This document shows positions 35,200-42,944 of a stretch of DNA of 64,000 nt, one piece after another. Origin of the DNA: B30-G6 sp963701385 (GTDB lineage: Bacteria > Desulfobacterota > Desulfobacteria > Desulfobacterales > B30-G6); the NCBI GenBank assembly GCA_963701385.1, contig CAVOZW010000005.1, forward strand, positions 62,001 to 126,000, in the 5' to 3' direction. Position numbers and translations under genes: made by a program. Every line of letters starts with the position of its first letter. The stretch's first letter is position 1. The notes under the pieces were generated by a model. The model saw only the letters and a program-made list of their open reading frames with translations. It was not told the DNA's origin and ran no database searches.

Positions 35200-35227
35200 A
35201 CAACGGATGGGGCGGCAAAAGGTTACA
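35200..35227 (-). promoter_or_regulatory. ECF-type promoter before the secreted repeat protein
   Basis: On the minus strand TGTAAC, a 16-base spacer and CGTTGT. The first ten bases of the box (TGTAACCTTT) and the CGTT core are identical to the promoter before the sigma gene at 36598-36625, with the same spacing. The -35 box overlaps the stop codon of the lipoprotein gene. This pattern is typical of extracytoplasmic-function sigma factors (AAC in -35, CGT in -10). Confidence 0.65.
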
Positions 35228-35549
35228 AATCCGGCACAAATATGCAGTTTTCAAATCCAAAATCATCTTTCTCTCTAGACGGGCAATCCGGTATAAACAC
35301 CTGATTGCCCTTAATATAAAAGTATATGAATTCCTGATCGGCGGGAAGGTTTATGCGCCACATTTCATCGGTATCCCTGGTCAATGGGTGGCGTTGAAAT
35401 CCGTCCAGAGAACTCGCGAAAAAAACCATCTGACTGCTGGCATCTTTCAGATAGAGAGAAACCAGATTCCCTTGTATTTTTTGAGAATGCGTGGCACACC
35501 CCCCAAGAGCCCATACGGTGAGGATCATAAAAAGGCCGAGTCTGTTCAA
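35223..35549 (-). CDS. CBM48-like small lipoprotein
   Basis: 108 residues. A lipoprotein signal with lipobox LGGC (LTVWALGGCATH) implies lipid anchoring. The mature part resembles the AMPK/isoamylase-type glycan-binding fold: MVFFASSLDGFQRHPL, MWRINLPADQEFIYFYIKG, FIPDCPSREKDDFG and FENCIFV. It parallels the C-terminal domain of the upstream anti-sigma-like protein. Its ATG overlaps that gene's stop by four bases. A periplasmic glycan-sensing partner is an inference. Confidence 0.72.
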   Translation of the reverse strand: MNRLGLFMILTVWALGGCATHSQKIQGNLVSLYLKDASSQMVFFASSLDGFQRHPLTRDTDEMWRINLPADQEFIYFYIKGNQVFIPDCPSREKDDFGFENCIFVPDL

Positions 35550-36112
35550 ACCGGGTCTCCCACGAAAATAACCGAGTTTTGGCCCCCGAAGTCATCCTGC
35601 TCCCTGGTTAAAATGGTAGGGTCGGGAAAACTATCCTGTCCGTTCAGTACATAACTGAAGTGGTGTTCGCCCTCCGGCAGCGCCAGTACTATTTCCCAAT
35701 ATCCGCTGTTCCCTACCGCATGCATGGGAACTCTTTGCCAGTCTGTGAAACTCCCGAGAATTTCTGCACGGGTAATATCCGGCCGATAAATGACAAATCG
35801 ATTCGACTCAAGCACAGGGGCTTGAGAAAAAGACAGGACAAGAATCAGGACGGCGGCGACTGCCGCCAGAGATGCCGTTACCAGGCTTTTGGGTTGTATC
35901 ATAAAGGCTCGTATTCTTTCCCAAGCCGTTATTCTGGCAAAGGTGCATTCCGGTATGTGCGTAACGACTTCTCCTCGAAGAAGAATTTCCTGTTCTAATA
36001 AAAGCAGTGCTTCATCCGCAGTCGAGGGGTTTTTTTTGAACTGACGAATAAAAGAAATTTTATCGTCCATGTTCATTTCGTCATCGATGAATAGACTGGT
36101 TAAATGATCCAT
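35546..36112 (-). CDS. Anti-sigma-like membrane protein with periplasmic CBM48/AMPK-type domain
   Basis: 188 residues. The N-terminal 75 residues are cytoplasmic and acidic/helical, as in anti-sigma factors, but without an obvious zinc motif. One membrane helix (about 78-97, SLAAVAAVLILVLSFSQAPV) follows. The outside part is a CBM48-like domain: ILGSFTDWQRVPMH, GYWEIVLALPEGEHHFSYVLNG, DPTILTREQDDFGGQNSVIFV. The gene starts one base after the sigma stop, the usual place for a cognate anti-sigma. The anti-sigma role is inferred from position and topology. Confidence 0.72.
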   Translation of the reverse strand: MDHLTSLFIDDEMNMDDKISFIRQFKKNPSTADEALLLLEQEILLRGEVVTHIPECTFARITAWERIRAFMIQPKSLVTASLAAVAAVLILVLSFSQAPVLESNRFVIYRPDITRAEILGSFTDWQRVPMHAVGNSGYWEIVLALPEGEHHFSYVLNGQDSFPDPTILTREQDDFGGQNSVIFVGDPV

Positions 36113-36113
36113 C

Positions 36114-36587
36114 TTATACCTCGTTATTCAGGATTGATTTTAATTTTATCCGCGCACGATGAATTTTAATTTTTATGTTCGCTTCACTGGTTCCGACGAT
36201 CCCGGCAATGTCCCGATAGGTTAAATTGCTGCTAATTTTTAAGTTCAGGATATCCTGTTCCATGGGGTCAAGGCGCTGCATGGCTTTCAATACATCTCGG
36301 TATGTTTCTCTAATCAATAAATCATGCTCGTGATCTTGAACACCATGGACGTCTGTTAAGGCCTGTTTTTTTCCATCTCGACTTTTGCGTTTTTCGTCGA
36401 TCATTGCATTTCTGGCAATTTTGAAGAGCAGGGCTTTGCACCAGACACGCGATCGATATCGATCCAAAAGGCGTGTAAAACTTTCCTGTAGAATGTCCGA
36501 TGCCAAATAGTAGTCACCGCTCATACGCATGAGATAAGCAAACAAGCCGTTCTTGTGTTCGATGTAAAATTGATTGAAGCGCTTCAT
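36114..36587 (-). CDS. ECF-type RNA polymerase sigma factor
   Basis: 157 residues with sigma region 2 (YLASDILQESFTRLLDRYR, KIARNAMIDEKRK) and region 4 (MEQDILNLKISSNLTYRDIAGI, EANIKIKIHRARIKLK), and no regions 1 or 3, so extracytoplasmic-function type. It would direct RNA polymerase to TGTAAC-N16-CGTT promoters, one of which lies only 10 bases before its own ATG. No Shine-Dalgarno is evident and the transcript may be almost leaderless. First gene of a sigma, anti-sigma, lipoprotein operon. Confidence 0.9.
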   Translation of the reverse strand: MKRFNQFYIEHKNGLFAYLMRMSGDYYLASDILQESFTRLLDRYRSRVWCKALLFKIARNAMIDEKRKSRDGKKQALTDVHGVQDHEHDLLIRETYRDVLKAMQRLDPMEQDILNLKISSNLTYRDIAGIVGTSEANIKIKIHRARIKLKSILNNEV

Positions 36588-36597
36588 CTTGAATACA

Positions 36598-36625
36598 ATA
36601 ACGTTTTGGTGATAAAAAGGTTACA
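36598..36625 (-). promoter_or_regulatory. ECF-type autoregulatory promoter before the sigma gene
   Basis: TGTAAC (36625-36620), 16-base spacer, CGTTAT (36603-36598) on the minus strand. It is the same architecture and largely the same bases as the box at 35200-35227. The ATG is 10 bases beyond the -10 box, so the 5' leader would be only a few bases. It begins immediately beyond the prfB terminator. Confidence 0.65.
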
Positions 36626-36627
36626 GA

Positions 36628-36670
36628 AAAACAAGAGGTCGGGTTTCCTGGAAACCCGACCTCTTGTTTG
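36628..36670 (-). terminator. Strong terminator downstream of prfB
   Basis: A near-perfect hairpin: ACAAGAGGTCGGGTTT pairs with AAACCCGACCTCTTGT across a five-base loop, extended by flanking A/T pairs. On the minus strand it ends in a T-rich run. It separates prfB from the sigma operon. The hairpin is symmetrical and could work in both directions. Confidence 0.85.
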
Positions 36671-36722
36671 AAAGAGGATCTGTGCCGCCAATATGCTGAA
36701 ATGATGTAATTTTGGGACACTA

Positions 36723-37821
36723 CTACGTTTTGCGCGACAGCAGGACCTTCTCGATGAAAGGGTCAATATCTCCATCCAGGACAGCGTTGACGTTTCCGAT
36801 GTCGAGATCCACACGATGATCTTTGACCAACTGATACGGATGCAGTACATAAGACCGAATCTGGTTGCCCCATGCAATGTCATCCTTGTTTTGGTGAAGT
36901 TGCTGCTTTTTTTCTTCCTGCTTCTGCTTTTCAGCCTGGTAAAGCCGGGCCATCAGCACTTTCATGGCCATTTCCCGGTTGCGGTGCTGAGATTTTTCCT
37001 GCTGGCACTGGACCACAATTCCCGTGGGCATGTGTGTAATGCGGACAGCGCTGCTGGTTTTGTTGACGTGTTGCCCCCCGGCGCCACTCGCCCGGTAAAC
37101 GTCGATTCGCAGGTCTTTGTCTTCGATGTCGATGGAAATGCTACTGTCTATTTCCGGGTAGACAAAGACGGATGCAAAGGATGTATGACGCTTACCACTG
37201 GCATTGAAGGGTGAAATACGAACCAACCGATGCACACCGCTCTCGGAACGCATGTAACCAAAGGCATATTCTCCCGTCGCTGTAAACGTGACGCCCTTGA
37301 TCCCGGCCTCATCCCCTGGCTGGTAATCGATGACATCTAGTTGATAGCCCTTTCTCTCGACCCAGCGTGTGTACATTCTGAAGAGCATTTCAGCCCAGTC
37401 TTGTGCTTCCGTGCCACCGGCACCCGCGTTGATGGAAACAATGGCGTTCTTTTCATCGTCGTCCCCATCCAGCATAAGTTTGAGGGAAAGCGTCCGGGCT
37501 CGGTCCTGTATATCGGCGATGGACCGGGTAACCTCCTCGACGGTATCTGCATCCGATTCTTCGATGGCGAGATCCATCAGGATGTGACTCTCTTCCAGAT
37601 CTGATTTCAGTTTGGTGTAGACCGCTACTTCATCCGTGAGGGAAGTACGTTCTTTCAATATGGCAGTCGTGCTGTCGGGGTTGTCCCAAAAACCATTGCC
37701 TGCAAAGATGCTTTCGATTTCCTCGAGGCGTTTTTCTTTTCCTTCTATGTCAAAGATAGTCTTTCAGGTTTTCCAGCTGCAGTTCAAGATCTTTGATGGC
37801 CTGTTTTATTTCAAGTGACAT
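36723..37821 (-). CDS. prfB: Peptide chain release factor 2, expressed by programmed +1 frameshift
   Basis: The first 23 codons from the ATG at 37821 (MSLEIKQAIKDLELQLENLK...) end at CTT-TGA; a +1 shift continues into the long frame (DIEGKEKRLEEIESIF...) for a total of 365 residues, the E. coli RF2 length. RF2 motifs are SPF (RISPFNASGKRHTSF) and GGQ (SGAGGQHVNKTSSA). It releases peptides at UGA and UAA. GGAGG precedes the start. The gene begins two bases after the lnt stop and is likely co-transcribed with it. Reading only the frame from 37658 would lose the N-terminus. Confidence 0.95.
37749..37755 (-). promoter_or_regulatory. RF2 programmed frameshift site (CTT-TGA-C)
   Basis: Codon 23 (CTT, 37755-37753) is followed by an in-frame TGA (37752-37750) and C, the classical RF2 shift context TATCTTTGAC. 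Low RF2 makes the ribosome pause at TGA and slip +1. The internal Shine-Dalgarno usual in E. coli (AGGGGG) is not evident; only GAAAGA lies upstream. Confidence 0.92.
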
Positions 37822-37823
37822 AA

Positions 37824-39428
37824 TTATTTCCTCCTGACTTTCTTTCTGATCGAACTGATTAAGGATAACTGCCTTCTAAACAGGATAACCAAGACAGTGA
37901 TAATACATGAAATGGCAAATAAATCTCCAAACCGGACATAGGCTGTCTGTCCACGCATTAAAGGGACATCTTCACCTAGCACGGCATCCTTGAAAAGAGG
38001 TGTCTTTGAAACAACCCTTCCCAGCGGATCGATAAACCCACTGATACCGGTATTGGCGCTTCTTACAAGGGCTCTTCGCGTTTCAACCGCCCTGAAAACC
38101 GCCATGGAAAAATGTTGATAAGGGGCACTCGTCCTGCCGTACCAGGCATCATTGGTGATGTTGATAAGCAGTTCGGCACCATTTTGCACGGCGTTTCGGG
38201 ACAGTAACGGAAATATGAGCTCGTAGCAGATCAGTGTCCCAATCCGATGTTCGCCCCAGTCGAGGGTGTCGCCAGCAAGCCCTTTGGAAAAATCCCCCAC
38301 ATGTTCGACCATCTTGCCCAGAAATGGAAGCCATCGTTTCAGAGGAACATATTCGCCAAAAGGAACCAGGTGCGACTTGTCGTATTCGTCGGCGATGATG
38401 CCATCGGAATGGACCAGGTATGCACGGTTGTAGTATTGAACCTTTTCCGCTTCCCGTCTATAAGCCGGACTTCCGAGCAGGGTGTCTGTTGCGCCGGTCT
38501 GAATCCCTTCGATAACCATTTTTGTCAGGGGTTCATGACTGAGAAAGTAGAACGGCATTGCCGTCTCTGGCCAGACAAGGAGGTCCGGTCGATGAGCCGA
38601 AGCTGTTTTCGACATTTCAAGATATTTTTTTATGGTCGATATCTGAAATGCCGGATCCCACTTCTTGGTCTGGTCTATATTCCCCTGAACGATGGCGATT
38701 CTTTTTTGGGTTACCCGCGGAATCCTGTCTTCAATGGTGGAAATTCGCCATGCACCATAGCACCAGGCAGCACCCATCATGACCCCGACGAGGAGAACAC
38801 AGGCCAGTACTTGTTTGTTACCTGTTTTTTGCCCCTGCCAGGTCTGTTTGGTAAGGTGCTGAAAAAGTAAGAACAGTAGTCCATTTACCAGTAATATCAG
38901 AAAAGATATCCCGTAAACACCTACTATATCTGATATCTGTATGATGTGCAACGCGTTATATTGTGTGTAGCCAAGAAGTTCCCAGGGAAATCCGCTGAAA
39001 AGGTGAGACCGGATAAATTCGAAGGAAACCCATAGTGTCGGCACTGTAATAAGAAGGACGCTAATTGACATGCCGGTCCATGCGATGATCATTGAAAAAA
39101 GTCCGACATAAATAGCCAGGTAGGATGCCAAGAGAAAAAGAATGCCGATACAGATGACAATCGGAAATGGACCATACGTGTTCAAGAAGGGAACAAACCA
39201 GTACAAAAGAGTTAGATAGTGGACGATGCCGGTTAGGAGACCAATTCGAAAGCCATCGAATGCAGACAGGTTTCCCAAGGCCGTCAATAAGGGTACCAGA
39301 GCAAACCAGGCCACAGCGCCTTCTCCGATTACAGGAAAAGAGGCGGTCAGCAACAAACCACTCAAGAAGGCGTATGCCAAACGAGTGGTACCGATGGGTT
39401 GTTTAATAGCGGTCACGCTATCCCGCAC
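37824..39428 (-). CDS. lnt: Apolipoprotein N-acyltransferase
   Basis: 534 residues. An N-terminal block of about six membrane helices (including the LTASFPVIGEGAVAWFALVP segment) precedes a periplasmic nitrilase-type domain with catalytic Glu in LLVWPETAMPF, Lys in YDKSHLVPFGEYVP and Cys in IGTLICYELIFP; a last helix lies near the C-terminus. It adds the third acyl chain to lipoproteins in the inner membrane. The start is a GTG with no strong ribosome site. prfB follows two bases later. Confidence 0.93.
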   Translation of the reverse strand: MRDSVTAIKQPIGTTRLAYAFLSGLLLTASFPVIGEGAVAWFALVPLLTALGNLSAFDGFRIGLLTGIVHYLTLLYWFVPFLNTYGPFPIVICIGILFLLASYLAIYVGLFSMIIAWTGMSISVLLITVPTLWVSFEFIRSHLFSGFPWELLGYTQYNALHIIQISDIVGVYGISFLILLVNGLLFLLFQHLTKQTWQGQKTGNKQVLACVLLVGVMMGAAWCYGAWRISTIEDRIPRVTQKRIAIVQGNIDQTKKWDPAFQISTIKKYLEMSKTASAHRPDLLVWPETAMPFYFLSHEPLTKMVIEGIQTGATDTLLGSPAYRREAEKVQYYNRAYLVHSDGIIADEYDKSHLVPFGEYVPLKRWLPFLGKMVEHVGDFSKGLAGDTLDWGEHRIGTLICYELIFPLLSRNAVQNGAELLINITNDAWYGRTSAPYQHFSMAVFRAVETRRALVRSANTGISGFIDPLGRVVSKTPLFKDAVLGEDVPLMRGQTAYVRFGDLFAISCIITVLVILFRRQLSLISSIRKKVRRK

Positions 39429-39566
39429 TGATTCTTTAATTTTGGCTGCTGCCTATCGCAGTGGAATAGGTTCGAAAATTTCCTGAGAACACCCTATCTT
39501 GGCGATGTTTTTGAATCCAACTGAACACTCAGATACATTCAATCATGAAAATTATCAACACTCCTC

Positions 39567-39595
39567 TTGACCTCTTCGGAACAATAATTTAAAAT
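39567..39595 (+). promoter_or_regulatory. Sigma-70 promoter of the PilZ operon
   Basis: TTGACC (39567-39572) and TAAAAT (39590-39595) with a 17-base spacer, 35 bases before the PilZ-gene ATG. Each hexamer has a single mismatch to consensus. Confidence 0.65.
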
Positions 39596-39629
39596 TATCT
39601 TACGATTATATTCTTTAAGGGGGTTTCAG

Positions 39630-40112
39630 ATGATGAATTCAGACGAAGAATTGGAACGATATCGTAACATCGGCCGCCTTGTTGAATTGATTCATAAAAT
39701 GTCCGAAGGTCGCATGAAGAAGCTTCTCGGGCAGTTGGAACTAGAGCGGCCAGAAGAAAATGTCAGCGAGGGTGAAAGAAAGCGTGTTCGGGTAGATTGT
39801 TTCGTCAGTGTCGACTACGCTGATTCGGAAAGGGTTTTTAAAGACTATATTGAAGACATCAGCACAAGTGGTGTTTTCATTAACACCCGAGAAGCCTTCT
39901 CTGTTGGGGAAGAGATCGTTCTGTCCATGTCGCTTTCCAAGGACGGGAGTGCGTTTAAGATACCGGCTATCGTTGTCCGCGCAGCACCTGAGGGCATTGG
40001 TGTCAGATTTAAAACCACCAGCCAGGTGCAGGAAGCCATTATTGAATCATTGATAGAGAGCGTCAACGCACAAAAATCTCTTAACGCCGGAAAATCCATC
40101 CATCCATCCTGA
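39630..40112 (+). CDS. PilZ-domain protein
   Basis: 160 residues. An N-terminal helical segment (about 1-45) precedes a PilZ-type beta-barrel: ERKRVRVDCFVSVDYAD (R-x3-R-like entry), YIEDISTSGVFINTREAFSVGEEIVLSMSL (the D-x-S-x-x-G element) and GIGVRFKTTS. PilZ domains bind cyclic di-GMP; whether the arginines here suffice is uncertain. AAGGGGG precedes the ATG. First gene of a four-gene signalling operon. Confidence 0.82.
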   Translation: MMNSDEELERYRNIGRLVELIHKMSEGRMKKLLGQLELERPEENVSEGERKRVRVDCFVSVDYADSERVFKDYIEDISTSGVFINTREAFSVGEEIVLSMSLSKDGSAFKIPAIVVRAAPEGIGVRFKTTSQVQEAIIESLIESVNAQKSLNAGKSIHPS

Positions 40113-40127
40113 TAAGAAGAATTTACT

Positions 40128-40457
40128 ATGCCAGAAAGAAAAAACAAATCCCAGACAGATTTAGACTGGGAAAACCGGACCTTGTGTTCAGATGAGAGTT
40201 GTATCGGCGTGATCGGTCCGGATGGCTTATGCAAAGAATGTGGCAAGATATACGAAGGCTTTGAATATCAGGCAGCTGCACCTCAGAAAATAGAGACTCT
40301 CGATGAAAGCGATACTGAGCTTGAAACCCCGTCTGTCGCCGAGCCTGATACAGACTGGGAGAACCGGACCTTGTGTTCAGATGAGAGCTGTATCGGTGTG
40401 ATCGGTCCGGATGGTCGATGTAAAGAGTGTGGGATGCCATACGAAGAAAGCGAATAG
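40128..40457 (+). CDS. Duplicated zinc-ribbon protein
   Basis: 109 residues built from two nearly identical modules of about 30 residues, each DWENRTLCSDESC then IGVIGPDG and CKECG. Each has four cysteines in C-x4-C-x9-C-x2-C order, likely one zinc site per module. A linker rich in Glu, Pro and Ala separates them. The DNA of the two copies (40164-40243 and 40353-40432) is about 90 percent identical, offset by 189 bases, i.e. exactly 63 codons. Function unknown. Confidence 0.72.
   Translation: MPERKNKSQTDLDWENRTLCSDESCIGVIGPDGLCKECGKIYEGFEYQAAAPQKIETLDESDTELETPSVAEPDTDWENRTLCSDESCIGVIGPDGRCKECGMPYEESE
40164..40432 (+). repeat. In-frame direct repeat of an 80-base zinc-ribbon module
   Basis: Copies at 40164-40243 and 40353-40432 differ at about eight positions, mostly third codon positions, and are separated by 109 unique bases. 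The identity suggests recent duplication or gene conversion with selection on the protein. Confidence 0.75.
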
Positions 40458-40518
40458 AACGCTGTTTTTAACGTTGTGCCGTCAGGGATACCTTGTTGTA
40501 AAAAGGAAGGTGGTTAAA

Positions 40519-40938
40519 ATGCTCAGACTGGGGGCTAAACCAGAGCGTATGAGAGAAATGGAATTGGACGATATCTTTCTCTCAAGGCTTCAACTTCTTG
40601 TCATCATGACCAAAGCATATTTGAACAAATATCCCCTTGGCAGTTTTCGTGAACGCAGCATCATTGAGAACGCCGAGTTTGTAAAAGTCGACGCTGTTGG
40701 ACTGGCTGAGGACTTAGACTATTTTGGGTGGGATGAAAATTCTCAGAACGGCTTGAAATTGGAGCCTGTTTTTTACCAGAGGGTCAAGTTGCTGGCGGTC
40801 ATGGCTGAAGCCTTTGCCAAAGGGCATTCCCTTGAAGATCATAAGCAGGAGGCTCTCGAGAAAAACCTAAATAGGATTTGTGAGATTATCACCTTTAGCA
40901 AAACGATCAGTGATATGCAATTTCTAAAAGTTGCGTGA
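40519..40938 (+). CDS. Helical protein with internal duplication, unknown function
   Basis: About 139 residues from the ATG at 40519, which has AAGGAAGG upstream. It is all-alpha with two similar halves: FLSRLQLLVIMTKAYLNKYPL and FYQRVKLLAVMAEAFAKGHSL share the pattern F-x2-R-[LV]-[QK]-LL-x2-M-x2-A-[YF]. It may be a protein-interaction or receiver-output module, given the receiver-domain gene that follows with an overlap of 8 bases. No named family recognised. Confidence 0.65.
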   Translation: MLRLGAKPERMREMELDDIFLSRLQLLVIMTKAYLNKYPLGSFRERSIIENAEFVKVDAVGLAEDLDYFGWDENSQNGLKLEPVFYQRVKLLAVMAEAFAKGHSLEDHKQEALEKNLNRICEIITFSKTISDMQFLKVA

Positions 40939-41347
40939 GGCTACCATCATAGCAAACGTCAAAATAGCCGTTATCGATGAAGACGTCATCGTCAGAGATT
41001 TTATTGTCAGCACGTTAATGTACAGTGTCAATAGGGACGTTCTGACGTTTGACAACGGATTTGATGCCTGGGTTTATTTTGAGGAAGCAGGCTTTCCCGA
41101 TATGATCGTTGCAGATGTCAACCTGCAGGAGATTGACGGTCTTGCGTTGGCGTCCAAGGTAAAGGAAGCCAGTTCAAGAACAGCCGTCGTGCTTTTCTCA
41201 GATTCACCGATAAACGAAACCAAGGCGAGAGAACAGGGGGCTGATGCATTTTTAGCAAAGCCTTTCGGCGTCAATGAACTTTTTCATCTGGTCCAGACCT
41301 TTGTGGTCGAACAAGACCCTGCCAGAGACCGCTCCACGCCTGCTTAA
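40931..41347 (+). CDS. Stand-alone response-regulator receiver domain
   Basis: 138 residues or slightly fewer; a single CheY-like receiver domain without output domain. Acidic pocket at IDEDVIV, phospho-acceptor Asp in MIVADVNLQ, Ser switch in LFSDSP and Lys in FLAKPFG. The start is unclear: TTG at 40931 is the best candidate, overlapping the previous gene, and no ATG precedes the first conserved strand. It should relay phosphorylation from an unlinked histidine kinase; no kinase gene is nearby. Confidence 0.8.
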   Translation: MREATIIANVKIAVIDEDVIVRDFIVSTLMYSVNRDVLTFDNGFDAWVYFEEAGFPDMIVADVNLQEIDGLALASKVKEASSRTAVVLFSDSPINETKAREQGADAFLAKPFGVNELFHLVQTFVVEQDPARDRSTPA

Positions 41348-41370
41348 CAACCGAACGGAACGTTTCATAT

Positions 41371-41445
41371 TTTAACCTGAACTGAGCGATTTTTATCTCG
41401 ATCTGCACCAATCTCTTCGGGAAAAATCGCTCAGTTCAGGTTAAA
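41371..41445. repeat. 24-base-pair perfect inverted repeat with 27-base loop
   Basis: Arms at 41371-41394 and 41422-41445 (core ACCTGAACTGAGCGAT / ATCGCTCAGTTCAGGT) are perfectly complementary. Each arm ends in five T/A on the inner side, so it lacks the usual T-run after the stem. It lies between the receiver gene and the SHMT-like gene. It could terminate, act as an RNA-stability element, or be a miniature mobile or REP-like palindrome. Confidence 0.7.
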
Positions 41446-41514
41446 GAATTAGGCAACAACGAGGACCATGCATGCGCCCTCTGGTTTGCCGTCCATTTCT
41501 TAATGAGGGAACTC

Positions 41515-42759
41515 ATGTTTGCGTTGCAACACGAAGACCCGAAAATTGCCGATCTGGTTCACAAGGAAGCCCGGCGTTTGGAAGAGACGCTCGATCTTGT
41601 TGCGGCCGAAAACCATTCTCCTCCAGCCATCATGGAAGCCCTCGGGTCCGTATTCAACACTAAAACCATTGAAGGGTATCCTGGCAGGCGATACCATGCC
41701 GGTTGCGTCAATGCAGATGCTGTAGAACGGCTGGCGATTTCCAGGGCAAAAGCACTTTTCAACGCGGAACATGCCAACGTGCAACCGCATAGCGGGACAT
41801 CTGCCAACCTTGGGGTGTATTTTTCGGTTCTCGATATCGGCGACAGAATGCTGTCCATGACGCTTTCGCACGGAGGCCACCTTTCTCATGGTCATTCCAC
41901 CTCGATTGCCGGAAAATGTTTTGAGATTCAACATTATGGCGTTGACCGAAATACGGGATTAATTGATTATGACGCCCTAAGCACTCTCGCAAAGGGGTTT
42001 AAACCCAAAATGATTGTTGCGGGTGCCAGCTCATATCCGCGATTGATAGATTACGAAAAAATGGCTGAGGTGGCGTCATCGATCCACGCATTTTTTATGG
42101 TCGACATGGCGCATATCGGAGGCCTGGTGGCCGCCAAAGCGATTCCGAACCCTGTCCCCGTAGCCGATTTCGTTACGCTGACATGTTACAAAACAATGAT
42201 GGGCGGAAGGGGTGGCATCATCCTATGCAAAAAGGGATTTGCAAAACAGGTCGATAGGTCTATATTTCCCGGTTGCCAGGGAACCAGTGCCGTCAACAGT
42301 ATTGCAGCCAAGGCAGTGATCTTGAAGATGGCTATGCGCAACTCTTTTGTGACCATTCAAGAAAAAACCATCGCGACAGCCCGAGCCCTGTCTGAAAGCT
42401 TCATCAAGAAAGGATACCGTGTTTTAACCAACGGAACCGATACCCACCAAGTGATCCTAGATATCGCTTCAAGGGGGGCGGATGCAGGTTCGGTGGAAAA
42501 AGCACTCGAAAAATCAAATATTATTCTCAACAGGAATATGCTTCCCGGGGACGAGCAGAAACCGGGCACGATCAGTGGTATCCGCATGGGCACAGCTGCC
42601 ATGGTGTCGCGGGGTATGGGAAGGGCGGAAGCAGACATCGTCGCAGCTCTCGTGGACAGAGTGATTGCTCATCTTACACGACCCGATGTCATACAATCGG
42701 TCAAGAAAGCGGTGACTTCGTTGTGCCGCCGGTTTCCCGTCTATCCGACACCGTCATGA
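41515..42759 (+). CDS. glyA: Divergent serine hydroxymethyltransferase-like PLP enzyme
   Basis: About 414 residues from the ATG at 41515 (GAGGGA upstream; 41503 is an alternative). Clear SHMT features: VAAENHSPPAIMEALGSV, EGYPGRRYHAG, NVQPHSG, HGGHLSHG, VDMAHIGGLVA and the PLP lysine. The lysine context is LTCYKTMMGGRGG, where SHMT has T-T-H-K-T-L-x-GPRGG, so the His before the Lys is Tyr. The family interconverts serine and glycine with THF, or cleaves related beta-hydroxy amino acids. This may be a specialised paralogue tied to the transporter that follows. Confidence 0.82.
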   Translation: MFALQHEDPKIADLVHKEARRLEETLDLVAAENHSPPAIMEALGSVFNTKTIEGYPGRRYHAGCVNADAVERLAISRAKALFNAEHANVQPHSGTSANLGVYFSVLDIGDRMLSMTLSHGGHLSHGHSTSIAGKCFEIQHYGVDRNTGLIDYDALSTLAKGFKPKMIVAGASSYPRLIDYEKMAEVASSIHAFFMVDMAHIGGLVAAKAIPNPVPVADFVTLTCYKTMMGGRGGIILCKKGFAKQVDRSIFPGCQGTSAVNSIAAKAVILKMAMRNSFVTIQEKTIATARALSESFIKKGYRVLTNGTDTHQVILDIASRGADAGSVEKALEKSNIILNRNMLPGDEQKPGTISGIRMGTAAMVSRGMGRAEADIVAALVDRVIAHLTRPDVIQSVKKAVTSLCRRFPVYPTPS

Positions 42760-42944
42760 CGAGTTCCAGAACAGGTTTGTGCACTTAGCCCGCATATTAA
42801 TAAAATGTTCGGGTTCACTTCCTGGTTGACTAATGGGCCGGTCTTTCGTAGTGGTAACATCATTCGGGTTGTTCGCCTCAATTGTTAAGAATTGTTTTCC
42901 CGCTAGTCTCATTCGGATCAAATTGGTAAAAGGAAAAAGAATCA

